The notes under the pieces were generated by a model that worked only from the letters and a program-made list of their open reading frames with translations, did not search any database and was not told the DNA's origin. A stretch of 64,000 bases of DNA. It comes from Prochlorococcus marinus str. MIT 9211 (GTDB lineage Bacteria; Cyanobacteriota; Cyanobacteriia; PCC-6307; Cyanobiaceae). Positions 1 through 9,744 of this stretch are shown in pieces. The stretch covers positions 1,624,964 to 1,688,963 of the forward strand of contig NC_009976.1 in the NCBI RefSeq assembly GCF_000018585.1, given 5' to 3'. The position numbers and the translations under genes are program-made. Each line of letters opens with the position of its first letter. The first letter of the stretch is position 1.

Positions 1-470
1 ATTGCTTCTGCTGCCGCTGTTGCCTCATCTAGTAAAGAAGCATTAGAAATAGGCAGACCAGTAAGTTCACTAATTAGTGTTTGAAAATTAAAAAGGGCCT
101 CTAATCTTCCTTGTGAAATTTCTGCCTGATAAGGGGTATAAGAGGAATACCATGCTGGGTTTTCGAGAATATTACGCTTAATAGCAGGAGGCATTAATGT
201 CCCAAAATAACCAAGGCCGATCAAAGAGCGATTAACAATATTTTTGCGGGCAATTTCATTTAATTGCTCTAATGCCTGCAACTCATTAGAACCTTTAGAC
301 AACAAATTGCTTGATGAATTTTGATTGAGTATCTGATTAGGAATAACTGAAGCTACAAAATCTTCTAGATCAGTGAAGCCCAATGCAGCAAGCATTGACT
401 CTTGGGCGCAAGCATCTATCCCAATGTGGCGATCACAGAACTCTTCACAATCACTGAACTGTCGAATCAT
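1..470 (-). CDS. gcvP: Glycine dehydrogenase (P protein), N-terminal part, cut by window edge
   Basis: PLP-dependent P protein of the glycine cleavage system; it decarboxylates glycine and passes the aminomethyl group to lipoyl-GcvH. Only about the first 156 codons are visible and the frame is open to base 1. Translation shows the family's N-terminal FCDRHIG segment and, near visible residue 107, [17 protein letters not shown], typical of the P-protein N-domain. The ATG at 470 lies about ten residues before the DRHIG motif; an in-frame stop 36 bases upstream supports this start. It lies 75 bases downstream of gcvH on the same strand, so co-transcription is likely. The PLP lysine is outside the window. 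Confidence 0.93.
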   Translation of the reverse strand, partial: MIRQFSDCEEFCDRHIGIDACAQESMLAALGFTDLEDFVASVIPNQILNQNSSSNLLSKGSNELQALEQLNEIARKNIVNRSLIGLGYFGTLMPPAIKRNILENPAWYSSYTPYQAEISQGRLEALFNFQTLISELTGLPISNASLLDEATAAAEA

Positions 471-545
471 GTAATTTTGGCCATTAACCAACAAAGAATT
501 TGTTTAATAATAAAGATTCAAAAATCTTCTAAATACATCAATTAT

Positions 546-941
546 TTAATTGGCCGCAATCTTACTTGCATAAGAGTCGGCATCCATTAGCTGAGTTAAT
601 TCAGCAGAGTCAGACATACGAATTTGCAGTAGCCAACCTGCCCCATGAGGATCATTTTGGAGTTGCTCTGGATCAGCAAGGACAGCCTGATTAATTTGTA
701 GGACCTCTCCACTTATAGGGGCATACATATCTTCAACAGCTTTTACCGATTCAACAGAGCCAAAGCTATTACCCCTAGATAAAAAAGCTCCCACATCAGG
801 TAAGTCAACAAAAACAATGTCTCCCAGCTGATCAACAGCAAAGGCACTAATCCCAATTCGGACTAAATCTCCTTCCGGAAAAGCATATTCGTGACTGTCC
901 GCGAAGCGAAATTGGTTAGGAAAATCAAAGGCCATGGTCAT
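546..941 (-). CDS. gcvH: Glycine cleavage system H protein
   Basis: Lipoyl carrier that shuttles the aminomethyl intermediate between the P, T and L proteins. At 131 residues it has normal family length. The lipoylation site is Lys67 in ESVKAVEDMYAP, and the segment FVDLPDVGAFLSRG precedes it as expected. The start is ATG at 941; a second ATG two codons later is also possible. It sits between the PLP lyase-like gene (14 bases upstream) and gcvP (75 bases downstream). The third component, gcvT, is about 20 kb away on the other strand. Confidence 0.97.
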   Translation of the reverse strand: MTMAFDFPNQFRFADSHEYAFPEGDLVRIGISAFAVDQLGDIVFVDLPDVGAFLSRGNSFGSVESVKAVEDMYAPISGEVLQINQAVLADPEQLQNDPHGAGWLLQIRMSDSAELTQLMDADSYASKIAAN

Positions 942-955
942 GGGCCAAACGTTAT

Positions 956-2257
956 TTAAGTAGTCTGGGGTAAATCTATAAAACCTGCTCGCACTAATGC
1001 AACAAGTGCACGAATCAGTGCAATTTTGATATGAGAGCGATGCGTCCCACCTTGCACAAAAAGATTATATGGTGACTTTAATGGTGCATCTGCAGAAAAT
1101 TCACTTGTGCTTCCATCAATGAATGTTCCACCAGCCATAATTAAATCAGTTTGATAGCCAGGCATTGCTGAAGGAAGGGGATTTAAATAAGAACCTACGG
1201 GAGAGGAACGCTGGAAAGCTCTACAAACTTCTTTCAAAATCTCAGGTCTACCTAAGCGAACCGCTTGGATTAAATCGCTGCGATGTTGACTAGGTAATGG
1301 TTGCACATCAAATCCTAGAGAATTAAAAACACCTGCGACAAGGTCAGCTCCTATTAAAGCTTCTGCAACCATTTGAGGAGCAAGAAATATACCTTGCAAA
1401 ATAATTCGATTTAAGTGCAGTCCAGAGCCGCCTTGAGTTCCTATACCAGGAGCAGTCAATCTGCAACATGCCTTCTCAACTAATGCTGAACGCCCAGCTA
1501 GATAACCTCCTGTAGGAACTATTGTGCCGCCAGGGTTTTTAATTAGTGAACCTGCAATTAAATCTGCCCCCACAGCTGTGGGTTCACTTTCTTCAACAAA
1601 CTCGCCATAACAGTTATCTACAAAGCAAGTACATTCAGGTTGTCGACTATGAATCAATTTGCATATAGACTTAATCTGACTAATAGATAAAGAAGGTCTC
1701 CAAGAATATCCACAACTTCTCTGAATAAAAATCATTTTTCGAGGAATACTTAAAGCCTTTTCCAATTCAGATAGAGTCAATTTCTGATTTTTATAAATAG
1801 ATATCTCTTCATAATTAATACCAAAATCAATAAGTGATCCCTGTCCAGACCCTTTTATTCCAATAACTTCCTCTAAGGTGTCATAGGGAGGACCAGTGAT
1901 TGACAACAAATTATCTCCAGGCCTTAGAACACCAAATAAAGCAGTCGTAATTGCATGGGTTCCACTAACAAATTGTATTCTTACCGCAGCTTTCTCAGCG
2001 CCAAAAATCTTGGCAAATACTCTATCAATTAAATCTTTTCCTAAATCACCATGGCCATAACCATTGGAAGACGCAAAATGCTGAGTTCCCAAGCCTTCTT
2101 TTGAAAAAGCATCTAAAACTTTCTCAAGTCGTAATGAAACATCATCAGTTCTCTTCTTAGCCAAAGGGTATAGCTGATTTTCAATTGAACAAACAAATCG
2201 ATTAGCCCATTCTTGAACTAATTTTTCATCGTAAATACCACTTTTTAATCTCTGCAC
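956..2257 (-). CDS. PLP-dependent methionine gamma-lyase/'aluminum resistance' family protein
   Basis: A 433-residue member of the COG4100 family, often annotated as aluminum resistance protein or cystathionine beta-lyase-like. The fold is the aspartate aminotransferase type. SGTHAITTALFGVLRPGD (from about residue 98) is the phosphate-binding region. CTCFVDNCYGEFVE carries the Asp that contacts the pyridine ring. Lys240 in AGSLIKNPGGTI is the expected Schiff-base lysine. The start is GTG at 2257. It lies between a possible HTH regulator and gcvH, suggesting a link with amino-acid or sulfur metabolism, but the substrate is unknown for this branch. The family call is firm and the reaction is not. 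Confidence 0.85.
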   Translation of the reverse strand: MQRLKSGIYDEKLVQEWANRFVCSIENQLYPLAKKRTDDVSLRLEKVLDAFSKEGLGTQHFASSNGYGHGDLGKDLIDRVFAKIFGAEKAAVRIQFVSGTHAITTALFGVLRPGDNLLSITGPPYDTLEEVIGIKGSGQGSLIDFGINYEEISIYKNQKLTLSELEKALSIPRKMIFIQRSCGYSWRPSLSISQIKSICKLIHSRQPECTCFVDNCYGEFVEESEPTAVGADLIAGSLIKNPGGTIVPTGGYLAGRSALVEKACCRLTAPGIGTQGGSGLHLNRIILQGIFLAPQMVAEALIGADLVAGVFNSLGFDVQPLPSQHRSDLIQAVRLGRPEILKEVCRAFQRSSPVGSYLNPLPSAMPGYQTDLIMAGGTFIDGSTSEFSADAPLKSPYNLFVQGGTHRSHIKIALIRALVALVRAGFIDLPQTT

Positions 2258-2285
2258 AATCTTATTTAAAAAACAAAAAGTATTA

Positions 2286-2993
2286 TTATAAGTCTCTCAA
2301 ACAATCAGCACGGGAGCGTAAATCCTGCAAAAAGGCATCAGCACCTTGCAACTCAGAGTTACTAATAGTCTGATATGTGGCGTACAAGTCTAATAATTCC
2401 CCATCTAATTCTTCAGCCGTGTAATCCCTCAACCCTGCCATTACAGCTGCAAACCTCTCTCTTCGATGAGGCTTCTGAACTGGATAAGCCGCCATCAGTT
2501 TTTCACGGCACTGACGCCATGGTCTGCTATTACATAAGTAATCGGCTAATGCTGCGCTGAGCATGATCGCTTCATCCTCTTCAATAAACCAATCAAAAGA
2601 AGAAGGTAAAGGAGTCAAGCCAACAAAAATTTCAAACAAATCACCCGCTGAAAGTGGTTGCTCATCATCACCAACCAAAGGTAGCGCTGAATCAAGAAGA
2701 ATTTTTAATAAGTCAGGATGATCTTGCTCAAGATGATTTTTTACATGACCTATACCTTGATACAGAACATGATTAATTTGGGCAAAAGCTAAAAATACTT
2801 CTGGCCCTGGGGAAACAAGCTTGCCATTACGAAGGTTAGAAATTTGAGAATTATGTATGCGTCCCAAATCTAGAGATTCTGCAAGTGCAGGCAAAACCTT
2901 ATGAGACCAACCATTACGCTCATGCCATACATGAATAAGGTGGGCCATAGCCCTCCTTCCACTTGCCAATCGATCGCGATAACCGTTACTCAC
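2286..2993 (-). CDS. Conserved protein with HTH-like N-terminus
   Basis: A 235-residue soluble protein I know only as a conserved hypothetical of marine picocyanobacteria. Residues about 28-65 (WSHKVLPALAESLDLGR then NSQISNLRNGKL) look like a lambda-repressor-type helix-turn-helix. The rest is helical and acidic with no catalytic motif I recognise. The start is GTG at 2993. It is first of a tight minus-strand run (28 bases to the PLP lyase-like gene, then gcvH and gcvP) and is divergent from the desaturase gene. That position would suit a regulator, but DNA binding is inferred from the motif alone. Confidence 0.7.
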   Translation of the reverse strand: MSNGYRDRLASGRRAMAHLIHVWHERNGWSHKVLPALAESLDLGRIHNSQISNLRNGKLVSPGPEVFLAFAQINHVLYQGIGHVKNHLEQDHPDLLKILLDSALPLVGDDEQPLSAGDLFEIFVGLTPLPSSFDWFIEEDEAIMLSAALADYLCNSRPWRQCREKLMAAYPVQKPHRRERFAAVMAGLRDYTAEELDGELLDLYATYQTISNSELQGADAFLQDLRSRADCLRDL

Positions 2994-3046
2994 GAAATCA
3001 TTGAAATGATTAACCTCTATTTGTGATATTGATACTTATCAGTTAT

Positions 3047-3052
3047 TATAAG
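3047..3052 (+). promoter_or_regulatory. Possible -10 element for the desaturase gene
   Basis: TATAAG lies about 24 bases before the GTG start in the 82-base divergent gap. No good -35 is visible at 16-18 bases, which is common in Prochlorococcus. It would give a leader of about 17 bases. Weak call. Confidence 0.25.
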
Positions 3053-3075
3053 CTACCTTTAATCGGATCGTAATA

Positions 3076-4020
3076 GTGGTTTCCAGTGTTATTGGACCAA
3101 GCGCCCCATTAAGAAGGCCGGTTTCTGCAAGTAAAGCTCTTGCTGCGTCTACCAAACTTCAAATTCAAACACCTATCAATAATAAGAATAAGCTCAAGCC
3201 ATTAGGGAAATTTGAACGGCGCTGGGGAACAATTATTTTTATGTTTGCAATTCATGCTTTAACAATATTTGCATTACAACCAAAATTTTGGAGTGTGCAA
3301 GCTGTTAGTGCATTGTTAGTTATGTACTGGGTAACTGCTTGTCTTGGAGTCACACTTGGATATCACAGATTGCTATCTCATCGTTCTTTCCAAGTTCCAA
3401 GATGGCTTGAAAGATTCTTTGCTACTTGTGGAGCTTTAAGTTGCCAACATGGTCCAATTGATTGGGTAGGCCTCCATCGTCACCATCACACTTTTTCAGA
3501 TACCGACGCAGATCATCACAATAGTAATAAAGGATTCTGGTGGAGTCATATGGGATGGATGTTTGAGGACGTACCTGCTTTAGGCACAGTGCCTCGGTTT
3601 ACAGGTGATTTAGTAAAAGATCCTTATTATCTATTTCTAAATCAACATTTTTTACTTTTGCAAATTCCACTAGGCGCTTTTCTTTTTTGGATAGGGACTA
3701 TTAGCGAAGTAGGTGGATGGTCGATGGTTCTATGGGGAATCCCGCTACGTTTAGTAGTTGTTTATCACGTCACTTGGTTAGTTAATTCAGCCACACATTG
3801 TTGGGGAAGTGTTGCTTATGAAAGCGGGGATCGATCAAGAAATAACCGATGGGTCGCTGCACTGACATTTGGTGAAGGTTGGCACAATAATCATCACGCA
3901 TTTCCAAGTTCTGCTAAGCAGGGACTTCAAAAAGGTCAAATAGATCTAACTTGGGAACATATACGATTTCTCAAGCGATTAGGTTTGGCTAGAAAAATTC
4001 GGCTGCCTATGACGTTCTAA
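3076..4020 (+). CDS. desC: Acyl-lipid/acyl-CoA delta-9 fatty acid desaturase
   Basis: Membrane di-iron desaturase that puts the first double bond into membrane-lipid acyl chains. All three histidine boxes are present: HRLLSHR, HRHHH and HNNHH. Hydrophobic segments lie between boxes as in the DesC family. At 314 residues it is slightly long; the first 45 or so residues are a polar extension. The start is GTG at 3076, directly after stop codons. The next Met, near residue 56, would remove part of the first membrane segment, so the GTG is preferred. It is divergent from the HTH-like gene. DesC is the usual cyanobacterial symbol, but regiospecificity is not provable from sequence. Confidence 0.88.
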   Translation: MVSSVIGPSAPLRRPVSASKALAASTKLQIQTPINNKNKLKPLGKFERRWGTIIFMFAIHALTIFALQPKFWSVQAVSALLVMYWVTACLGVTLGYHRLLSHRSFQVPRWLERFFATCGALSCQHGPIDWVGLHRHHHTFSDTDADHHNSNKGFWWSHMGWMFEDVPALGTVPRFTGDLVKDPYYLFLNQHFLLLQIPLGAFLFWIGTISEVGGWSMVLWGIPLRLVVVYHVTWLVNSATHCWGSVAYESGDRSRNNRWVAALTFGEGWHNNHHAFPSSAKQGLQKGQIDLTWEHIRFLKRLGLARKIRLPMTF

Positions 4021-4061
4021 ACTGATAAAACAGAGATCGGAAGATTTTTCCTGAATGCATT

Positions 4062-4520
4062 ATGGCCAAAAGAGTACAGCTTGTTTTAAAAGAAGACATT
4101 CTTAGTCTTGGTAAGGATGGTGATGTTGTAGAGGTTGCTCCTGGCTATGCTCGAAATTTTCTACTGCCCCATGGGAAAGCCTTGCCAGTAACACCTGCAG
4201 TAATGAAACAAGTAGAGCATCGAAGAGCAAAACAAAAAGAACATGAAGCAGCTCTCAAAGATGAAGCCCTGGCATTTGAGACAGCTCTCAAAACAATTGG
4301 ACGATTCACAGTTAAAAAACAAGTTGGAGATGATGGTGTTTTATTTGGAACAGTGACTAATGGAGATATTGCTGAAGCAATTGAAAAAGCTACTGAAAAA
4401 GAAATAGATAGACGAACTATCAGTGTTCCTGAAGTCCATGCAATAGGCCAATATAAAGTGCAAATCAAACTTCATCATGAAGTCACTGCTGAAATTAATC
4501 TTGAAGTAGTTAGTTATTAA
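4062..4520 (+). CDS. rplI: 50S ribosomal protein L9
   Basis: Large-subunit protein that binds 23S rRNA near the L1 stalk. The N-terminal domain ([20 protein letters not shown], then [13 protein letters not shown]) is a textbook L9 start. A long connecting helix around residues 45-75 ([17 protein letters not shown]) follows, then the C-terminal domain. The length of 152 is normal. It is 41 bases after desC and 40 before dnaB; the rplI-dnaB pairing is common in bacteria. Confidence 0.98.
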   Translation: MAKRVQLVLKEDILSLGKDGDVVEVAPGYARNFLLPHGKALPVTPAVMKQVEHRRAKQKEHEAALKDEALAFETALKTIGRFTVKKQVGDDGVLFGTVTNGDIAEAIEKATEKEIDRRTISVPEVHAIGQYKVQIKLHHEVTAEINLEVVSY

Positions 4521-4560
4521 TTGCTCCAAAAATCAACCTCTCCAGCCAATACCCTAATCA

Positions 4561-5976
4561 ATGGTTAGTGTTCCTTTCCCAAAAAATGGAGATACATCCA
4601 AAGGCGATGGAAAGATTGCTAGAAAATATCAAAAATCGCTAGAGCCTAATTTTGAAGCTCAACAAGATCTAATCCCACCTCAAAATCTTGAAGCAGAAGA
4701 AGCAGTCTTAGGAGGTATTTTATTAGATCCTGATGCAATAAGTCGAATAGCTGATTTAGTGCAACCTGAAGCTTTTTATCTAAATGCCCATAGAGAAATA
4801 TTCCGAACTGCATTAATGCTTCATAGCCAGGGAAAGCCTACTGATTTAACTGCAATGAGCGCTTGGTTAGCCGACACAGGCTCATTGGAAAAAGTTGGAG
4901 GCAATAATCGACTAGTTGAACTTGTAGAAAGAGTTGCTTCCACAGCCTCAATAGAACAAGTAGCAAAATTAATCACTGATAAATTTGTTCGTCGTCAACT
5001 CATTAGATCCGGCAATGAAGTAATCAAGCTGAGTTTTGATCAAACCATGGCTACTGATGAGGTATTGGATAAAGCTGAGCAAAAGATTTTCGCAATTAGT
5101 CAAGACCAACCTTCCAAAGGACTTATACCAACTTCGGAAATTCTCACATCAACATTTAACGAAATTGAAAGCCGATCTTTAGGGACTTCAGTTGCTGGTA
5201 TACCAGTCAATTTCTATGACCTTGACGCAATGACCCAAGGACTACAACGAAGCGACCTAATTATTGTGGCTGGAAGACCAGCAATGGGCAAAACATCTAT
5301 TGTTCTAAATCTCGCAAAAAATGTTGCAGAGCTACATCAACTTCCTGTTTGCGTATTCAGTCTTGAAATGAGTAAAGAACAACTAACATATCGACTACTT
5401 TCTATGGAGGTTGGCATAGAAAGTGGAAGGCTGAGAACAGGTCGCCTCAATCAAGAAGAATGGCCGCTACTAGGCCAAGGAATCAATACTCTGGGACAAC
5501 TGCCAATTTACATAGATGACAAACCAAACTTAAGTGTCTTAGAAATGAGGTCATTAAGTCGTCGCTTAATCGCTGAGCAAGGAAAAGAACTAGGACTCAT
5601 TGTTATTGACTATCTACAACTAATGGAGGGATCAACACCTGATAACAGAGTTCAAGAACTGTCCCGCATCACAAGAGGTCTAAAAGCTATGGCCAGAGAG
5701 CTAAAGGTTCCTGTCATAGCTCTTTCCCAACTAAGTCGAGGTGTTGAATCTCGAACCAATAAAAGACCAATGCTTAGCGATCTCCGAGAGTCTGGCTCTA
5801 TTGAACAAGATGCAGATTTAGTTCTAATGATCTACCGCGATGAGTACTACAATCCAGAGACACCCGATAGAGGAGTTACAGAAGTCATAGTGACAAAGCA
5901 TAGAAATGGTCCGATTGGAACAGTTAAGTTACTTTTTGAGCCACAATTCACAAGATTCCGAAACCTTGCAAGCTAA
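4561..5976 (+). CDS. dnaB: Replicative DNA helicase DnaB
   Basis: Hexameric helicase that unwinds DNA at the replication fork. The N-terminal domain begins with PPQNLEAEEAVLGGILLD. The RecA-type C-terminal domain has Walker A GRPAMGKTS near residue 237, Walker B LIVIDYLQLM, and SQLSRGVESRTNKRP with LRESGSIEQDAD after it. The length is 471 residues, so there is no intein in this copy, unlike the DnaB proteins of several other cyanobacteria. The start is ATG at 4561. Confidence 0.98.
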   Translation: MVSVPFPKNGDTSKGDGKIARKYQKSLEPNFEAQQDLIPPQNLEAEEAVLGGILLDPDAISRIADLVQPEAFYLNAHREIFRTALMLHSQGKPTDLTAMSAWLADTGSLEKVGGNNRLVELVERVASTASIEQVAKLITDKFVRRQLIRSGNEVIKLSFDQTMATDEVLDKAEQKIFAISQDQPSKGLIPTSEILTSTFNEIESRSLGTSVAGIPVNFYDLDAMTQGLQRSDLIIVAGRPAMGKTSIVLNLAKNVAELHQLPVCVFSLEMSKEQLTYRLLSMEVGIESGRLRTGRLNQEEWPLLGQGINTLGQLPIYIDDKPNLSVLEMRSLSRRLIAEQGKELGLIVIDYLQLMEGSTPDNRVQELSRITRGLKAMARELKVPVIALSQLSRGVESRTNKRPMLSDLRESGSIEQDADLVLMIYRDEYYNPETPDRGVTEVIVTKHRNGPIGTVKLLFEPQFTRFRNLAS

Positions 5977-6017
5977 GCAAACCATCCACTCTCTAATCAG
6001 AATTAAATAATGTAGAT

Positions 6018-7991
6018 ATGAACAAATTATTAGATGCAACGGAAAGCTTTGATGTGATTGTTGTAGGAGGTGGACATGCAGGATGCGAAGCAGCAATTAC
6101 TACAGCAAAGTTAGGGTTTTCAACTGCATTATTTACACTGAATCTTGATCGTATTGCTTGGCAACCCTGCAATCCTGCAGTTGGAGGCCCAGCTAAAAGT
6201 CAGTTAGTTCATGAAGTCGATGCTCTTGGAGGTGTTATTGGTCGATTAGCAGATACAACAGCAATACAAAAAAGAATACTTAATGCAAGTCGAGGGCCTG
6301 CAGTATGGGCATTACGCGCACAAACCGACAAACGTCAGTATGTGAAGCAAATGCTGCAATTACTCCAAAACACACCAAATCTGCACCTTCGCGAAGCAAT
6401 GGTGACCGGTCTTGAAGTCGATCCAAATAATTCAAAAGTGTCTAATGAGAATCACACCGGTTGGATTAAAGGCATCAAAACTTATTTCGGAAGTATCTAT
6501 TTAGCCAAAGCAGTTATTTTAACAACTGGAACATTTCTTAGAGGAAGAATTTGGATCGGTAATCAATCCATGGCAGCTGGTCGCGCAGGCGAACAACCTG
6601 CAGAAGGTCTAACAGAAGCATTACAAGAACTTGGTTTTCAAACCGATCGATTAAAAACCGGTACACCAGCAAGAATTGACCGGAGAAGCATTAACCTGCA
6701 CGCACTCGAAGAGCAAAAAAGCGATGCAGCAAATCGTTTCTTTTCTTTTGATCCAACAGCATGGAAAAGTGGCAAGCAAATAAGTTGTCATATAACTCGC
6801 ACAACAACGGCAACTCATCAATTAGTCAAAGATAACCTTCAGCACACTCCTATATATGGAGGTTTTATTGATAGCAAAGGGCCTCGATATTGCCCATCTA
6901 TTGAAGACAAAATTGTTCGTTTTAGTGATAAGGAATCACATCAAATTTTTCTGGAACCGGAAGGACTTGATACCCCAGAGATCTATGTCCAAGGCTTTTC
7001 TACTGGTTTGCCTGAAAAACTCCAACTTAAATTATTACAAACTCTGCCTGGACTAGAAAAATGCATCATGCTACGGCCAGCTTATGCGGTCGAGTATGAC
7101 TATATTCCTGCAACACAGCTTCTACCTTCTCTAGAGACCAAAAAGATCAAAGGTCTTTTCAGTGCAGGCCAACTTAATGGAACAACGGGATATGAAGAAG
7201 CTGCCGCTCAAGGTTTAGTCGCAGGAATCAATGCAACAAGGTTGATTCAACAAAAGGAAGCGCTTCATTTCCCAAGAGAAGAAAGTTATATCGGTACCAT
7301 GATTGATGATCTCGTCCATAAAGATTTACGTGAACCTTATAGAGTATTAACTAGTCGCAGTGAATATCGTCTTCTTCTAAGAGGTGATAATGCAGACCGT
7401 CGATTGACACCGCTTGGACATAAGCTGGGCTTAATTGATCAGCGTCGATGGGATATTTTTAAAGCTAAGCATAATGCACTAAATAACGAAAAAATCCGAT
7501 TGGAAACGCAACGGGTAAAAGCTAGTGATTCAATTGCATTGGAGCTGGAGAAAGAAACTGGTGCTGCAATTAAAGGTTCAATAAGTCTTGCCAATTTACT
7601 GCGTAGGCCAGGGACGCATATGTCTACTCTCCTTAGATATCAATTAATCAATAATGATATTCCATTAGATGTTAGAGAAGGGGTAGAAATAGATATTAAA
7701 TATAGTGGATATTTAGAACGTCAAAAAGCACAGGTAGATCAAATTCAAAAACAAAGTAAAAAACCTATACCTACAGAAATCAATTACGAATCAATAACAA
7801 CCCTTTCAAAAGAAGCACGCGAAAAATTAACTATTCGTAGACCAAAAAATTTCGGTGAAGCAGGTCTGATTCCTGGGGTCAGCAAAGCTGACCTTACAGC
7901 ACTTTTAGTTTGGCTAAAAATACAAAACCGAAAACAGTTAGAGAAAGCCAAACCAAACATTAAACAATCAACTCCAGGAGGGTCCTTCTGA
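6018..7991 (+). CDS. mnmG: tRNA uridine-34 carboxymethylaminomethyl enzyme MnmG (GidA)
   Basis: FAD protein that with MnmE installs cmnm5U at the wobble position of tRNAs. It carries the FAD motif [10 protein letters not shown] at residues 17-26, [19 protein letters not shown], the conserved GTFLRGRI, and the C-terminal tRNA-binding helical domain ([19 protein letters not shown]). At 657 residues it is slightly longer than typical. The last codons carry AGGAGG (7976-7981), which appears to be the ribosome binding site of the next gene; the mnmG stop overlaps that gene's proposed CTG start. Confidence 0.97.
   Translation: MNKLLDATESFDVIVVGGGHAGCEAAITTAKLGFSTALFTLNLDRIAWQPCNPAVGGPAKSQLVHEVDALGGVIGRLADTTAIQKRILNASRGPAVWALRAQTDKRQYVKQMLQLLQNTPNLHLREAMVTGLEVDPNNSKVSNENHTGWIKGIKTYFGSIYLAKAVILTTGTFLRGRIWIGNQSMAAGRAGEQPAEGLTEALQELGFQTDRLKTGTPARIDRRSINLHALEEQKSDAANRFFSFDPTAWKSGKQISCHITRTTTATHQLVKDNLQHTPIYGGFIDSKGPRYCPSIEDKIVRFSDKESHQIFLEPEGLDTPEIYVQGFSTGLPEKLQLKLLQTLPGLEKCIMLRPAYAVEYDYIPATQLLPSLETKKIKGLFSAGQLNGTTGYEEAAAQGLVAGINATRLIQQKEALHFPREESYIGTMIDDLVHKDLREPYRVLTSRSEYRLLLRGDNADRRLTPLGHKLGLIDQRRWDIFKAKHNALNNEKIRLETQRVKASDSIALELEKETGAAIKGSISLANLLRRPGTHMSTLLRYQLINNDIPLDVREGVEIDIKYSGYLERQKAQVDQIQKQSKKPIPTEINYESITTLSKEAREKLTIRRPKNFGEAGLIPGVSKADLTALLVWLKIQNRKQLEKAKPNIKQSTPGGSF
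7976..7981 (+). promoter_or_regulatory. Perfect Shine-Dalgarno sequence inside mnmG 3' end
   Basis: AGGAGG is followed by six bases and then CTG at 7988. It decides the start of the chorismate lyase gene, because no ATG, GTG or TTG lies in that frame between the upstream stop (7961-7963) and Met at 8093. Confidence 0.65.
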
Positions 7992-8569
7992 AAAACAAAT
8001 TACTAAATTCGCCGATCGCGATTTGGGAAGCTCCTACTGATTCAGTTTTATCTGGCAAAGCTGCTCAAACACTATCTGGAGCATGGCAATTAATGCTGTT
8101 AGGGGATGGCAGTCCAACACGGCATCTGAATCTCCTAACTGGACATAAGGTGAAAGTAAATCTAATTGCAATGCAGGCAGAAGAAACACAAAATGCAGAA
8201 GCACCTATAGAGGTGGAAGAGTTAAAGGCTCCGCTTATTAGACGTCAAGTATGGTTAGAATGTGGTTCCCAGACTCTTGCATGGGCAGAGAGTTGGTGGA
8301 ATCAACAAGAAGCTGAACATCATTTACAAAATAAGGATCAACCAATTTGGGATAGCCTCACAAAAGGTCGTTCAGAACTCTTTCGTGAAGTCGATGGACT
8401 CGCATTAGTCACCGCCAGCTGGCTAGAGACAAAATTCAACCAAGAAGGTCCCTTTTGGAGTAGACATTATAGATTTTTCCGTAAGGAAAAGGAGCTTACA
8501 GTGATACGAGAAGTATTTAATCCCGATTTAGAAGCCTGGCTAGGACCCACACCAAGGCATGCACTTTAA
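7988..8569 (+). CDS. Chorismate lyase (Ycf21/DUF98 family), probable CTG start
   Basis: Cyanobacterial/plastid Ycf21-type chorismate lyase, which makes 4-hydroxybenzoate for plastoquinone. Recognisable parts are [40 protein letters not shown] and [14 protein letters not shown]. The first ATG (8093) would cut into the conserved [14 protein letters not shown] block. The open frame continues upstream with protein-like sequence ([20 protein letters not shown]). The only start supported by a ribosome site is CTG at 7988, six bases after AGGAGG and overlapping the mnmG stop (CTGA). This gives 193 residues. ATT at 8021 is a weaker alternative. Confidence 0.85.
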   Translation: MKNKLLNSPIAIWEAPTDSVLSGKAAQTLSGAWQLMLLGDGSPTRHLNLLTGHKVKVNLIAMQAEETQNAEAPIEVEELKAPLIRRQVWLECGSQTLAWAESWWNQQEAEHHLQNKDQPIWDSLTKGRSELFREVDGLALVTASWLETKFNQEGPFWSRHYRFFRKEKELTVIREVFNPDLEAWLGPTPRHAL

Positions 8570-8570
8570 G

Positions 8571-9092
8571 TTAATCTTTTCTACGGCGAGATTTAGGCAA
8601 AGAACGATTAGAAGAAGCTCGAGACCTTTGGTCCCTCAATAAATTATCTGCCGAATCCATCTGCTCGTCAATTTGAGGTCGTTTCCACCGATCTAACTTA
8701 AAAGAAGAGTCATCAGGCCAAGATTCTGAAGAATCAGAGACTTGATCAGGCAACGATGAAGGAGAGATTGCCTTTTGGACCCGCAAGGAAACAGCCTGCA
8801 AAGGCCTTTTTTGATTAGGCAAAGAATTTTCTAAATTCCTAATTGATTTAGAACTTTCCATCCAATCATCCTCCTCTTCAAAAAACCAATCCAATTTGTC
8901 ACCTACCCAACGTCCAACATTATCAAAGCTTGAACGATTCATTCCTAAATTTACCTCTCTTCTTAGTCCTGGTCGATTGCCAGTAACACCATCAACAAAT
9001 TGCCTGCCAGTTTCAATCCACCTATCCATACGACGCTCCAAAGGATCATTAGATCGGTTGCGCCGGTTATTGAATTTACGACTAATATCCAT
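8571..9092 (-). CDS. Conserved hypothetical, Arg/Ser-rich tail
   Basis: A 173-residue protein of unknown function that resembles conserved hypotheticals of marine Synechococcus and Prochlorococcus. Two ordered-looking blocks are visible: DPLERRMDRWIETGRQFVDG (residues about 16-35) and VGRWVGDKLDWFFEEEDDW (about 59-77). The remainder is low-complexity, rich in Ser, Arg and Asp, and ends in a basic SRRRKD. There is no membrane segment or catalytic motif. It is convergent with the chorismate lyase gene, with one base between the stops. Confidence 0.75.
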   Translation of the reverse strand: MDISRKFNNRRNRSNDPLERRMDRWIETGRQFVDGVTGNRPGLRREVNLGMNRSSFDNVGRWVGDKLDWFFEEEDDWMESSKSIRNLENSLPNQKRPLQAVSLRVQKAISPSSLPDQVSDSSESWPDDSSFKLDRWKRPQIDEQMDSADNLLRDQRSRASSNRSLPKSRRRKD

Positions 9093-9195
9093 GCAATAAA
9101 ATTAATGATATTTAGGTTAGAAATTAGAATCTTTTGATAAATCGATTCAAAGAATAAAAATCACGCCTCTAGAAACTCAAGAAAATAACGTGCGA

Positions 9196-9744
9196 TTAAC
9201 CGTCTGATCGAATAGGTTCATAAGCTAAAACGCAACTACGGTCCCATTTTCCATCATGATTTACATCACAACACTGCTTACAAGCAGCCCCTCGCACGAG
9301 TCTTTTATAAGGAAAACGCTTACCACATGAAGGACAGATCCCCCACCACCTTGGTAATTTTGCAGGTACTGGAAATTGATGCCGAACACTAATTTGAAAT
9401 TGATTTTGCAAAGAATTAATTTGATCCATTCTGGCGTGAAAATTTGGTCCATGCCCCTCTCTAATGCCCAAAATCAAATCAATCCAGGCATGAATCATCT
9501 CATGACATAACGTGCTCTCTACTGCACTACGAGGAAGGTTTATCAAGACTGGACTAGATAAAACTATTTCACAAAATTTCTGTCGATACCCTTTATAACC
9601 TCGCCGATATAAGCCAGCAGTGTTACGTAACCTGCCATCACTCCATCGAACAGAAACAATTGGACTTGTCCCTTTTGTAAGGACACCATCAAAAAATTCT
9701 CTGTTGAAACGATGAAAAATTGGCAAAAGCGGAATCAATGACAT
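9196..9744 (-). CDS. SprT-like zinc metallopeptidase-domain protein
   Basis: SprT/Spartan-like domain. HEMIHAW supplies the HExxH zinc site, a third metal ligand is expected in GHGPNFHARM, and a C-terminal zinc ribbon has CPSCGKR and CKQC cysteine pairs. In eukaryotes the family cleaves DNA-protein crosslinks; the bacterial role is unproven. The ATG at 9744 (182 residues, MSLIPLLPIFHRFN) fits the family N-terminus. A TTG at 9774 would add ten residues with no clear ribosome site. It is a single gene between two opposite-strand neighbours. Confidence 0.85.
   Translation of the reverse strand: MSLIPLLPIFHRFNREFFDGVLTKGTSPIVSVRWSDGRLRNTAGLYRRGYKGYRQKFCEIVLSSPVLINLPRSAVESTLCHEMIHAWIDLILGIREGHGPNFHARMDQINSLQNQFQISVRHQFPVPAKLPRWWGICPSCGKRFPYKRLVRGAACKQCCDVNHDGKWDRSCVLAYEPIRSDG

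Noticed and set aside
471..545. Glycine riboswitch or other leader RNA for gcvP; same looked for upstream of gcvT
   Set aside because: The gaps (75 and 125 bases) are too short for a glycine aptamer pair and show none of its conserved helices.
402..590. 62-codon plus-strand ORF over the gcvP start and the gap before gcvH
   Set aside because: It is antisense to the conserved P-protein N-terminus and has no ribosome site or recognisable content.
4145..4468. 107-codon minus-strand ORF opposite rplI
   Set aside because: It lies wholly within ribosomal protein L9 and has Ser/Cys-rich low-information sequence typical of antisense reading.
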